A DNA stretch of 11,075 nucleotides from Verrucomicrobiota bacterium. GTDB taxonomy: Bacteria; Verrucomicrobiota; Verrucomicrobiia; Chthoniobacterales; UBA10450. Position numbers and translations under genes: made by a program. The notes under the pieces were generated by a model, which did not search any database, was not told the origin of the DNA, and worked only from the letters and a program-made list of their open reading frames with translations. The stretch is from the NCBI GenBank assembly GCA_003219355.1, contig QHOQ01000094.1, forward strand, positions 1 through 11,075, written 5' to 3'. Shown here piece after piece: positions 1-6,274 of the stretch (positions are counted from its first letter, which is position 1; every line of letters begins with the position of its first letter).

Positions 1-1322
1 AGGACCGCGCGGCATGGCAAATTGCATCTGCGTCGATTGTTTCCGCGACTGGCGCCGCGCCCGCTCGAGGGATTTTCACTTTTCTGCTCTTCGGTTTTCT
101 CGGCGGCGTCATTTTCAATTTGATGCCGTGCGTGTTGCCGGTGATCTCGCTGAAAATCTTCGGATTCATTCAACAAGCGGGCCAAAGCCGTCAGAAAATT
201 TTGCGTAGCGGGCTTGCGTTCACAACCGGGATTTTCGTCTGGTTTATTGCGCTTGCGCTGCTCTTGATTGTTCTCAAGAGCGTCGGGCACGAAGTCACCT
301 GGGGCGGATTTCAATTCACCAACGCCTATTTCGTCCTTGGGCTGAGCGTGATTGTTCTCGTGTTCGCTCTGAATCTTTTCGGCGTGTTCGAGATTTCGTT
401 GCCGCAAAGCATGACACGCAGTTTGATTTCAACTACCGAGCGCAAGGACGATCTGGGTTCATTTTTCCAAGGCGTGTTTGCGACTGTGCTGGCGACGCCG
501 TGCACTGCGCCGTTTCTCGGCACCGCACTTGGCTTTGCGTTTTCCCAGTCGCCCGCATTCATATTGGCGATGTTTGTCGCGATTGCAGCTGGCATGAGCG
601 CGCCGTATCTGCTTTTAAGCGTTCAACCCGCGTGGCTGCGACTTCTGCCAAAGCCGGGTCCATGGATGCTGCACGTGAAACAGTTCATGGGATTCCTGCT
701 GCTGGCGACGCTGCTCTTTCTTCTTTACGTGATCGGCGCGCAACGTGGCTTGGAAGGAGCGATTTGGGCGAGCTGCTTCTTGTTGGTAATTAGCGTCGCG
801 TGCTGGATGAAAGGCGCGTTCGTTTTGCCGACAGCATCGGTCGCAAAGCGAACTGTCGTGCCCGTGCTCATGCTCGTGCTCGTACTTGCGAGCGGCGTTT
901 ATTTCATCGGCGGAAAATTTCATTCAACGAACATTGCTTCTGTCAATTCACGATTGCCTGGCGACTGGCAGCCGTTCACGCCGGAGCGATTGCAAGCGGA
1001 ACTCGATCAAGGTCATTTTGTATTTGTCGATTTTACGGCGGCATGGTGTCTCACTTGCAAATTCAATGAGGCCAATGTGCTCGAGAGCAGCGCTGTGCGG
1101 GAAGCGTTTCAGCGTCACGCCATCGTCAAATTGAAAGCGGATTGGACGAACGGCGATCCGGTGATCACAAAACTACTGCAACAATTTGGCCGCCCCGGCG
1201 TCCCGCTCTACGTGCTTTACCCTGGAAAATCTGATCGGCCAATTGTCTTCCCGGAGTTGCTCACGAAGAGCATCCTTCTGAAGAAACTCGAAACCACATC
1301 GCGCGCGGTCGCTGCGGAATAA
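1..1322 (+). CDS. dsbD: DsbD-type thiol:disulfide interchange protein, 5' end cut off by the window
   Basis: DsbD-family inner-membrane reductase, which carries electrons from cytoplasmic thioredoxin across the membrane to extracytoplasmic thiol proteins. The frame is open from base 3, so the usual N-terminal periplasmic domain and start lie outside the window. Visible are a polytopic membrane domain with the two conserved Cys motifs, LMPCVLPVIS (Cys codon 129-131) and ATPCTAPFLG (Cys codon 501-503), which form the membrane redox pair in this family. A C-terminal thioredoxin-like domain follows, with a CxxC in the context AAWCLTCK (Cys codons 1047-1049 and 1056-1058). All three visible redox sites have their cysteines, so the protein is probably active. 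The family includes DsbD and ScsB variants, and the missing N-terminal domain would be needed to tell them apart. The secreted redoxin 102 bp downstream is a plausible electron acceptor (inference). Stop TAA at 1320-1322. Confidence 0.93.
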   Translation, partial: DRAAWQIASASIVSATGAAPARGIFTFLLFGFLGGVIFNLMPCVLPVISLKIFGFIQQAGQSRQKILRSGLAFTTGIFVWFIALALLLIVLKSVGHEVTWGGFQFTNAYFVLGLSVIVLVFALNLFGVFEISLPQSMTRSLISTTERKDDLGSFFQGVFATVLATPCTAPFLGTALGFAFSQSPAFILAMFVAIAAGMSAPYLLLSVQPAWLRLLPKPGPWMLHVKQFMGFLLLATLLFLLYVIGAQRGLEGAIWASCFLLVISVACWMKGAFVLPTASVAKRTVVPVLMLVLVLASGVYFIGGKFHSTNIASVNSRLPGDWQPFTPERLQAELDQGHFVFVDFTAAWCLTCKFNEANVLESSAVREAFQRHAIVKLKADWTNGDPVITKLLQQFGRPGVPLYVLYPGKSDRPIVFPELLTKSILLKKLETTSRAVAAE

Positions 1323-1361
1323 TCAGTTAGGAAGGCGCCTCGTTGTATTTCTGCCATTGCT

Positions 1362-1378
1362 TACCAAAGTATTTGGTA
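1362..1378. promoter_or_regulatory. Perfect palindrome between dsbD and the redoxin gene (operator or small hairpin)
   Basis: TACCAAAGTATTTGGTA: two 7-bp arms, TACCAAA and TTTGGTA, around a GTA centre, lying 46 bp before the redoxin ATG. The AT-rich stem and 3-base centre suit a dimeric regulator site better than a terminator, and no T run follows directly. No convincing sigma-70 promoter is visible between it and the ATG; TTGAAC at 1388-1393 is a possible -35 but has no good -10. The function is inferred from symmetry and position only. Confidence 0.4.
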
Positions 1379-1424
1379 TCAAGAAAATTGAACTATCTCA
1401 AGAACTTCGTTTTCTAACCAATCT

Positions 1425-2039
1425 ATGAACACAAAAATAATGCTCACCGTTTTCACATCATTGATCGCTACTGCGGTCTTCGCTTTCGACCCACCGCCAG
1501 TTGGCAGCGCAGCGCCGGATTTTTCACTCGCAGATGCGAGTGGCAAAACGCATTCACTTTCGCAATACAAGGGCAAGACTGTCGTGCTCGAATGGTTCAA
1601 TCCGGAATGCCCGTTCGTGAAAAAGCATTACGGCAGCGGCAACATGCAAAAGTTGCAGGAGGAATACACCGGCAAAGGCATCGTATGGCTGACGATTGAT
1701 TCCAATGCCCCCGGGACAGAGGGCAATCTGTCGCCTGAGCAAGCTGAGAAAATCACGACCGCCTGGAAGACGCATCAAACCGCGCTTCTTCTCGATCCGG
1801 AAGGCAAGGTGGGTCGGGCGTATGGAGCAAAGAATACACCGAACATGGTAGTAATTAATCCAGAAGGAAAAATTGCTTACGAAGGCGCAATCGACAGCAA
1901 GGCCACGCCGAATCCAGCCGATATTCCAAACTCGACGAACTACGTCAAAGCCGCACTGGACGAATCACTGACCGGCAAACCGGTCAGCAATCCGACCACC
2001 AAACCGTACGGCTGCTCGGTCAAATACAAATCCTCGTAA
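1425..2039 (+). CDS. Secreted redoxin / thioredoxin-fold (AhpC-TSA-like) protein
   Basis: A 204-residue protein with an N-terminal export signal (Lys4, a hydrophobic stretch at residues 6-19, likely cleavage after Ala20). The mature part is a redoxin/AhpC-TSA thioredoxin fold: APDFSLADASGK (residues 30-41), then WFNPECPFVKKHY with Cys62 at the active-site position, and a cis-Pro-like region NTPNMVVINPEGK. Instead of CxxC it has a single Cys at this site. The only other cysteine is Cys197 in the C-terminal tail (KPYGCSVKY), a possible resolving residue. The lone-Cys CPFVKKHY motif is typical of a redoxin group often annotated only as a thioredoxin-family or redoxin-domain protein. It may act as an extracytoplasmic peroxidase or thiol reductase fed by the DsbD encoded upstream (inference). 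No good Shine-Dalgarno precedes the ATG. A hairpin terminator follows. Confidence 0.88.
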   Translation: MNTKIMLTVFTSLIATAVFAFDPPPVGSAAPDFSLADASGKTHSLSQYKGKTVVLEWFNPECPFVKKHYGSGNMQKLQEEYTGKGIVWLTIDSNAPGTEGNLSPEQAEKITTAWKTHQTALLLDPEGKVGRAYGAKNTPNMVVINPEGKIAYEGAIDSKATPNPADIPNSTNYVKAALDESLTGKPVSNPTTKPYGCSVKYKSS

Positions 2040-2048
2040 ATGACTGCG

Positions 2049-2073
2049 GCGGCGGTCTCCAACCGCCGCTTTT
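2049..2073 (+). terminator. Hairpin terminator after the redoxin gene
   Basis: A perfect 8-bp stem, GCGGCGGT (2049-2056) and ACCGCCGC (2062-2069), with loop CTCCA, followed directly by TTTT. It lies 9 bp after the redoxin stop and before the convergent dehydrogenase stop at 2083. The T run is short, so termination may be leaky. The stem could also stop transcription from the opposite strand, but without a T run. The sequence resembles one arm of the larger palindromic element at 2891-2955. Confidence 0.65.
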
Positions 2074-2082
2074 CGGGGCGGG

Positions 2083-2880
2083 TTAAACGCGCTTGTCGGA
2101 AAAGCGCGAGGCCCATCGCAAGATCGGCATTGGCGTTATTCGAACAAGAAAGATCCCCAGTTTCATGGCGAAACCGGGGATGACGAGCGGGCGGTCTGCT
2201 TCCAGTGCTGCAAGTGCATCGCGCACGACTTGTTCAACTGAAACATGAACGAACTCAGGTCCACTGTCGGGCTGCCCACCAGGGCGGTTCGCGACTTCTT
2301 GGAATTCTGTATGCACCGGGCCGGGACAGAGAGCGCAGACGCTCACGCCGGTTCCGTGAAGTTCGGCGCGGAGCGCTTCCGAGAAGCTGGTGACATACGC
2401 TTTTGTCGCAGCGTAAACAGCAAAATTGGGGATCGGAAGAAAAGCAGCGGACGAACTGACGTTCAAAATGCCGCCACGTTTTCTGGCGATCATTTGAGGA
2501 AGCAAGTGGCGAGTGAGCGAAGTAAGCGCGACCATGTTTACCAGCATCATTTGCTCGTTGCGCCGGAGATCGCTAGTCGCGAACGGACCGCTATCGCCGA
2601 GGCCGGCGTTGTTTATCAGTAGGTCCACATCGATGCGCTCGCGCTCAAGCCATGTCGTGAGCTCTTCGATTTGCGGGAGGTCAGCGAGATCAGTTTCGCG
2701 AACCTGAATCCTGAGGTTTGGATGCTGCTGTGTTAGTCCATCACGCAGCTCATTCAATCTTTGCTCACGTCGCGCGACGAGAATGAGAGATTGTGCGCGT
2801 CCGGCGAGTTGCCGCGCAAATTCGCGGCCTATACCGGCCGAAGCGCCGGTAATCAGCGCGTTACACCCGCCGAATTTCAT
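2083..2880 (-). CDS. Short-chain dehydrogenase/reductase (classical SDR)
   Basis: A 265-residue NAD(P)-dependent oxidoreductase of the classical SDR family. The cofactor motif TGASAGIG is at residues 11-18, with the basic pair in LVARREQR hinting at NADPH. The structural motif NNAG is at 90-93, Asn115 lies in LVNMVA, the catalytic Ser is in NVSSSAAF (about Ser143), and Tyr156 and Lys160 form YAATK. The CPGPV motif follows. The tail (residues 234-256) is hydrophobic and rich in Ile, Leu and Pro, suggesting membrane association or a hydrophobic substrate. The overall pattern resembles the DltE/YqjQ-like SDRs whose substrates are generally unknown, so I do not name a reaction. Its ATG lies 20 bp inside the 3' end of the pseudouridine synthase gene, so the two are probably co-transcribed. 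A weak purine stretch (AAAGAA) precedes the start, just beyond the palindromic repeat. Confidence 0.9.
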   Translation of the reverse strand: MKFGGCNALITGASAGIGREFARQLAGRAQSLILVARREQRLNELRDGLTQQHPNLRIQVRETDLADLPQIEELTTWLERERIDVDLLINNAGLGDSGPFATSDLRRNEQMMLVNMVALTSLTRHLLPQMIARKRGGILNVSSSAAFLPIPNFAVYAATKAYVTSFSEALRAELHGTGVSVCALCPGPVHTEFQEVANRPGGQPDSGPEFVHVSVEQVVRDALAALEADRPLVIPGFAMKLGIFLVRITPMPILRWASRFSDKRV

Positions 2881-3628
2881 TTCTTTGTCGCTGTAGCGGC
2901 GGGCGTGCCGCCCGCAAAGGTTCGCGATTTGCAGCCGACACGGCTGCGTCTACAGACTTGATCTCGCGCTTTGTAAGCGCCCGCCAATGCCCGGTCGGCA
3001 GATCGCCAAGATGAAGATTACCGATGCGGACACGCACAAGCCGTTTCACTTCATACCCAATCTCGTGAAACATACGACGAATTTGTCGATTAATTCCCTG
3101 ACGCAGGACGACGCGCAAACGCGTGGGCGTGACCGAATGCAGCCGCACAATTTTGGCTCGCTGACTGTCGAGAAAAACTCCGCGGAGCAGTCTCGGAGCA
3201 AGCGTCGGATCCCATGGTCGATCCAAAAATAATTCGTACTCCTTCTCGATCTTATAGCGCGGATGCATGAGTCGTTGCGCCAGCTCACCGTCGTTTGTGA
3301 GAATGAGAAGCCCTTCGCTTTGCGCATCGAGACGGCCGATACTAAAAAGACGCCGAAACTTGGAAGGAAGCAGATCAAAAATCGTGTCGCGCGCATGAGG
3401 ATCGCTGCGGGTGGAAACGAAACCAGCCGGTTTGTTCATGACAATATGTAGCGGCTGATTGGCGTGGACGAGTTTCCCGTCCACTTTCACGTGATCGCGT
3501 GTGGAAGGTTGCGCGCTGAAATCGGTGCACGGTCGACCATTGATTCTAACGCGCCCGGCAGCGATCAACTGATCACAATATCGCCGCGAACCGACGCCGG
3601 CTGCAGCGAGGAAACGGTTGAGGCGCAT
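2861..3628 (-). CDS. rluB: Pseudouridine synthase, RsuA/RluB/RluE/RluF family, with repeat-encoded tail
   Basis: A 255-residue cytoplasmic enzyme that isomerises a uridine in rRNA to pseudouridine. An N-terminal S4 RNA-binding domain (residues 1-50, MRLNRFLAAAGVGSRR...GRVRING) precedes the catalytic domain. That domain has MNKPAGFVSTRSDP (64-77), the catalytic motif GRLDAQSEGLLILTNDG with nucleophile Asp101, and the late motif RQGINRQIRRMF (176-187). RluB (23S rRNA) fits best, but RsuA, RluE or RluF specificity cannot be excluded. The recognisable fold ends near residue 223 (ALTKREIK). Residues 225-246 are encoded by a palindromic element, and only nine more residues follow before the TAA at 2861-2863. 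The tail is therefore probably not ancestral. The gene follows the small basic protein gene and overlaps the dehydrogenase start by 20 bp. Confidence 0.9.
   Translation of the reverse strand: MRLNRFLAAAGVGSRRYCDQLIAAGRVRINGRPCTDFSAQPSTRDHVKVDGKLVHANQPLHIVMNKPAGFVSTRSDPHARDTIFDLLPSKFRRLFSIGRLDAQSEGLLILTNDGELAQRLMHPRYKIEKEYELFLDRPWDPTLAPRLLRGVFLDSQRAKIVRLHSVTPTRLRVVLRQGINRQIRRMFHEIGYEVKRLVRVRIGNLHLGDLPTGHWRALTKREIKSVDAAVSAANREPLRAARPPLQRQRNEIRRV
2891..2955. repeat. 65-bp palindromic element able to fold as a three-way junction
   Basis: The outer arms CTGTAG (2891-2896) and CTACAG (2950-2955) are exact inverted copies. Inside are two perfect hairpins: GCGGGCG/CGCCCGC (2899-2905 with 2909-2915, 3-base loop) and GCAGCCG/CGGCTGC (2931-2937 with 2941-2947, loop ACA). 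The whole folds as a stem with two side hairpins. It resembles the dispersed GC-rich palindromes I associate with Verrucomicrobiota genomes (from memory). Here it lies within coding sequence, supplying residues 225-246 of the pseudouridine synthase and ending 10 bp before the dehydrogenase ATG. Confidence 0.72.
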
Positions 3629-3637
3629 GGCGTCATC

Positions 3638-3697
3638 GTTGAACCGTTGACCAGTTAAAGCGTTAAAACGGACCCTTCAACCCTTCAACGGCTTAAC
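3638..3697. repeat. Degenerate inverted repeat built from TTGAA/TTAAA units
   Basis: GTTGAACCGTTGA at 3638-3650 pairs imperfectly with TTCAACGGCTTAAC at 3684-3697. Between them are further related units: AGTTAAAG, CGTTAAAA, and TTCAAC twice. It fills most of the 77-bp gap between the small basic protein stop (3706) and the pseudouridine synthase start (3628). On the - strand mRNA it would form a long, imperfect stem that could attenuate the downstream genes or protect the upstream message. The function is not known. Confidence 0.45.
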
Positions 3698-3705
3698 GTT
3701 GCCGA

Positions 3706-3861
3706 TTACGCCTCCGGCTTGGTTTTCGGAAGGCCAATGACTTTTCGATCCTCTTTCCACTGACCGCGTTTCTTAAGCAGCTCGACGCGCTCGAAGCGCT
3801 TCAGAACATTGCGCTTGGCCGCGATCGTGCTGGCTCCTCTTAGACTGCGATGTTGTGACAT
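3706..3861 (-). CDS. Small basic protein of the PVC group (51 aa)
   Basis: A 51-residue, strongly basic protein beginning MSQHRSLRGAS, with AAKRNVLKRFERVELLKKRG in the middle and ending near GLPKTKPEA. I recognise this pattern as the conserved small basic protein of Verrucomicrobiota and Chlamydiota, which I recall as the NCBI family TIGR04137. Its function is not established as far as I know; size and charge suggest nucleic-acid or ribosome binding (inference). The frame stays open upstream to 3975, but the family begins at MSQH, so I place the start at the ATG at 3861-3859. The extra upstream residues would also overlap the divergent rhodanese gene. No Shine-Dalgarno is evident. Lying just upstream of an rRNA-modifying enzyme gene on the same strand is consistent with a ribosome-related role. 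Confidence 0.8.
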   Translation of the reverse strand: MSQHRSLRGASTIAAKRNVLKRFERVELLKKRGQWKEDRKVIGLPKTKPEA

Positions 3862-3930
3862 AACGTGGAGGCTGAAGAGTTGAAGACTGAAAAGGAGCCG
3901 CCACATTACGCCGCGACCGGAATTTTTCAA
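3862..3930. promoter_or_regulatory. 69-bp divergent intergenic region with candidate -35 for the small basic protein gene
   Basis: This gap must hold both promoters if the divergent starts at 3861 and 3931 are right. On the - strand, TTGAAA (3930-3925) matches the -35 consensus at 5 of 6 positions. At a 16-base spacing only TAATGT (3 of 6) is available as a -10. On the + strand, GGAA at 3920-3923 may act as a weak ribosome binding site for the rhodanese ATG. No operator symmetry is visible. Confidence 0.3.
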
Positions 3931-4491
3931 ATGGAGATCGTTCGTCCGCATCCACCGCGCGCGCCGCGCGCGCAACTGGGCATTCTGATGACTGCTTTCA
4001 TCGTTCTGGTCGCCAGTTACGGGGCGAGCAGAACGAGCGCGTTCCAGCGGTTTTTGCTCGATGCTTCACTTCGGATTCAATTCCCGGAAGTCCGGTGGAT
4101 CACCACGGGCGATCTGGCGGATTGGCTGGAAGATCGACATCGTAAGTCGCCTGTGCTTCTCGATGTTCGGACGCCGGACGAATGGGATGTGAGTCATCTT
4201 CCCGGCGCGCGGCGTGTCGATCCATGGACTTCCGCTGAGATGGCTCTGCCCAACGTCGCCGCGGATATTGAGGTCGTTGCCTACGACGCCGTCGGTTATC
4301 GCGCTGCGGAACTGGCAACGCGTTTGCGTGCTGCCGGATTCACTCATGTGCGGTGTCTCGACGGTGCGATTTTTCAATGGGCAAACGAACATCGCCCTTT
4401 GGCCCGCAACGGTGATCCAGTCACACGCGTCCATCCCTACACCCAATATTGGGGGCGACTGTTGTCGGACGATGTTCGCGGCTCTTTATAA
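3931..4491 (+). CDS. Membrane-anchored rhodanese-like protein lacking the catalytic Cys
   Basis: A 186-residue protein. A proline- and arginine-rich N-terminus is followed by one hydrophobic segment (residues 17-31, LGILMTAFIVLVASYG), giving a likely membrane anchor. The rhodanese domain spans about residues 55-158: DLADWLEDRH, LLDVRTPDEWDVSHLPGARR, AYDAVGYRAAELATRLRAAG, and LDGAIFQWANEHRPL. In active rhodaneses the loop before GYR carries the persulfide-forming Cys (YCxxGYRS). Here the aligned residue is Asp119 (GAC at 4285-4287), so sulfur transfer by the normal mechanism is unlikely. The tail VHPYTQYWGRLL resembles a C-terminal extension I recall from other single-domain rhodaneses. I chose the ATG at 3931 over an in-frame GTG at 3865, which would lie 4 bp from the divergent start and leave no promoter space. 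The stop overlaps the convergent GT39 stop by 6 bp. Confidence 0.85.
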   Translation: MEIVRPHPPRAPRAQLGILMTAFIVLVASYGASRTSAFQRFLLDASLRIQFPEVRWITTGDLADWLEDRHRKSPVLLDVRTPDEWDVSHLPGARRVDPWTSAEMALPNVAADIEVVAYDAVGYRAAELATRLRAAGFTHVRCLDGAIFQWANEHRPLARNGDPVTRVHPYTQYWGRLLSDDVRGSL

Positions 4492-6258
4492 TTGATTGCT
4501 TAGAATGATGTACGGCCCACAGGTCGTGACTTGGTGATAAATATGGAAGCGCTCTGTCAGTAACTTTTGCCAATAACCAAGACGAGTTTGCGAGATGATT
4601 AAATAGACTCCGTGTGGCGCGCCCCATTTTTCGAGGACGGCATCTTCATTCAACGCGGTGCGGCCCGGATAAGAGTCAACGAAAGAATCGTCGTCCGTGG
4701 GCCGATTAAGGAGAAGAAATTTTCGATTTAGGTAAAAGACAAGGCTGCTCCCCTGATGCAATGCACCTTCGTAGACAACTTCGCCTTTGTCGCCGAGTCG
4801 CTCGTTCAGAAAACGGCCGGCATTTGCGAGTGAGAATTGCGGCGCCATTCGCGCGACGCCGTCGATCATGCTGAGTCCGGCGGGAACCATGGCAGCCGCG
4901 AGCACAACAGCGGCGAACCTTGGACGGCGGTTTGCGATGAGGTAAAGGGCAATGCTTGAGAAGATCAGGAGCGACATCGCAACAATGCAGGCCATCGGCC
5001 ACAAGGCGCGCCAGGTTGCAGGGGGGACATCGTATAAGACGTGCCAGGCTGAAAACCTTATGTCGTTTGCGACTCGCTGTCCGCCCGGATCGGCTCCCCG
5101 CAATGAAATCAGGGCGAGCGCACCAATAGCAAATCCACTGATCCCGACGGCAACCGCACCAGAGATGCGCAGCGAGCGCGGCGTTCGCTCCCAGATGGTT
5201 GCCGCCCAAAGCGCGAATGCGCTCCACATGCTCATGGAGTAATAGTCCTGGCGCTGTCCGATCACAAGGAGCGGCAGAAAAATTACAGCTATCCAGCAAA
5301 TGGGCAGCGCGTCAGCGAATTCAATTTCCCGCGGCCGGATCACACGCCGCCAGGCGAAAAGCAATCCCGGCAGTACGGCAAAAAGCCACGGAAACCACCA
5401 GGCGAAATGCAATCCGATGAATTGGAGCCGCGGAACATCGTCATCATTTCCGAAAATACGGCTGAGCCAATCATTGTGGACGAGCTGGTGAAAAACTCCT
5501 GGGAAATGTTGCGCGGCCCAAATGTACCAGGGTGTAACGATTAAAAGAAAGATCAATAAATGCTGCCATCGGAAAAGAGCCCGAAATCGGAGACGGGCTT
5601 CGCGGTAAAAAATTCCGAGCAGAAGAAGAATCGTGATGAGGTAGACCAATCCGAGAATACTTTTGGTCACACACGCAAAAGCGGCGCAAATCCAGAAGCC
5701 AGCGAACCAGACGCCGCGATGCTGCCGACGTTGGTAACCACAAATCGCACAAAAAATCCCGCCGGCGACAAAAACGCTGAAGACTGGTTCCGGCATGATG
5801 ATTCGTCCCAAAAGAAATGTGCCGCAGGAGGAGAGATAAATCAGACCAGCGAGAAAGCCGTGCCAGTAATCGCGCAATCGTTCCCCGATCAGAAATGTGA
5901 AGGCGACGGTGGCGACGATTGCAAGAGCGATCGGCAGACGTGCGGCAGCCTCGTTGGAGCCAAAGATTTTGCAGGAAAGGATGATTAGCCAATAAAGCAG
6001 AGGGGGTTTTTGCAGACGCGGCAAGCCATCGTTAGTCGGTAACAGCCATTGATGCGACTCGATCATCTCGCGGGCAGCCCCCGCATATTGGCTGTCGGTC
6101 TCATTGTAGAGATCGCCCCAGCCGATCGTCGCGACGTGCAAAAGCGCTGCCAGCGCAATTAAAATAATTAACAGTGCATGGCGAGTCGGAGGCGGCGCGA
6201 GGGCAGGAGGTTCGAGGAATGTCTCTTCGATTCGAAATGTTCGGGTAACGGCAACCAT
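4486..6258 (-). CDS. ArnT/PMT-type (GT39-like) polytopic membrane glycosyltransferase
   Basis: A 590-residue integral membrane protein of the GT-C dolichyl-/undecaprenyl-phosphate-sugar transferase type (PMT/ArnT, GT39-GT83 group). TM1 is at residues 27-45. The first periplasmic loop carries GWGDLYNETDSQYAGAAREM (46-65) with acidic residues Asp49 and Asp55, which in this family lie at the catalytic site, then LQKPPLLYW (82-90), a hallmark of ArnT-like enzymes. About ten more hydrophobic segments follow. The final 115 or so residues look like a soluble periplasmic domain. Such enzymes move a sugar from a polyprenyl-phosphate carrier to lipid A, another glycan or protein; the substrate here is unknown. 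I chose the ATG at 6258, just after the thioesterase stop (16-bp gap). The frame is open to 6396, but that part would overlap the thioesterase gene and lacks membrane or family features. With the upstream thioesterase it probably forms a two-gene unit. Confidence 0.88.
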   Translation of the reverse strand: MVAVTRTFRIEETFLEPPALAPPPTRHALLIILIALAALLHVATIGWGDLYNETDSQYAGAAREMIESHQWLLPTNDGLPRLQKPPLLYWLIILSCKIFGSNEAAARLPIALAIVATVAFTFLIGERLRDYWHGFLAGLIYLSSCGTFLLGRIIMPEPVFSVFVAGGIFCAICGYQRRQHRGVWFAGFWICAAFACVTKSILGLVYLITILLLLGIFYREARLRFRALFRWQHLLIFLLIVTPWYIWAAQHFPGVFHQLVHNDWLSRIFGNDDDVPRLQFIGLHFAWWFPWLFAVLPGLLFAWRRVIRPREIEFADALPICWIAVIFLPLLVIGQRQDYYSMSMWSAFALWAATIWERTPRSLRISGAVAVGISGFAIGALALISLRGADPGGQRVANDIRFSAWHVLYDVPPATWRALWPMACIVAMSLLIFSSIALYLIANRRPRFAAVVLAAAMVPAGLSMIDGVARMAPQFSLANAGRFLNERLGDKGEVVYEGALHQGSSLVFYLNRKFLLLNRPTDDDSFVDSYPGRTALNEDAVLEKWGAPHGVYLIISQTRLGYWQKLLTERFHIYHQVTTCGPYIILSNQL

Positions 6259-6274
6259 GTCGTTAGGCCGGAGG

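Noticed and set aside
2891..2955. Possible tRNA, because the element folds into a branched, cloverleaf-like shape
   Set aside because: Its stems do not match tRNA dimensions: there is no 7-bp acceptor stem, no T-arm consensus and no anticodon loop. It also has exact palindromic ends typical of a repeat.
3865..3930. Upstream GTG start for the rhodanese-like protein
   Set aside because: It would begin 4 bp from the divergent small basic protein start and leave no promoter space. The added residues have no family similarity, and the ATG at 3931 has a better context.
3862..3975. 38-residue N-terminal extension of the small basic protein
   Set aside because: The known family begins at MSQH. The extension is antisense to the rhodanese gene start and looks like shadow coding.
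4706..5299. 197-residue open frame on the - strand inside the GT39 gene
   Set aside because: It is an alternative frame of the well-supported GT39 gene, with a composition rich in Arg and Cys and no recognisable domain.
5560..5988. 142-residue + strand open frame antisense to the GT39 gene
   Set aside because: It is charged, low-complexity sequence with no domain or start signal, fully inside a real gene on the other strand.
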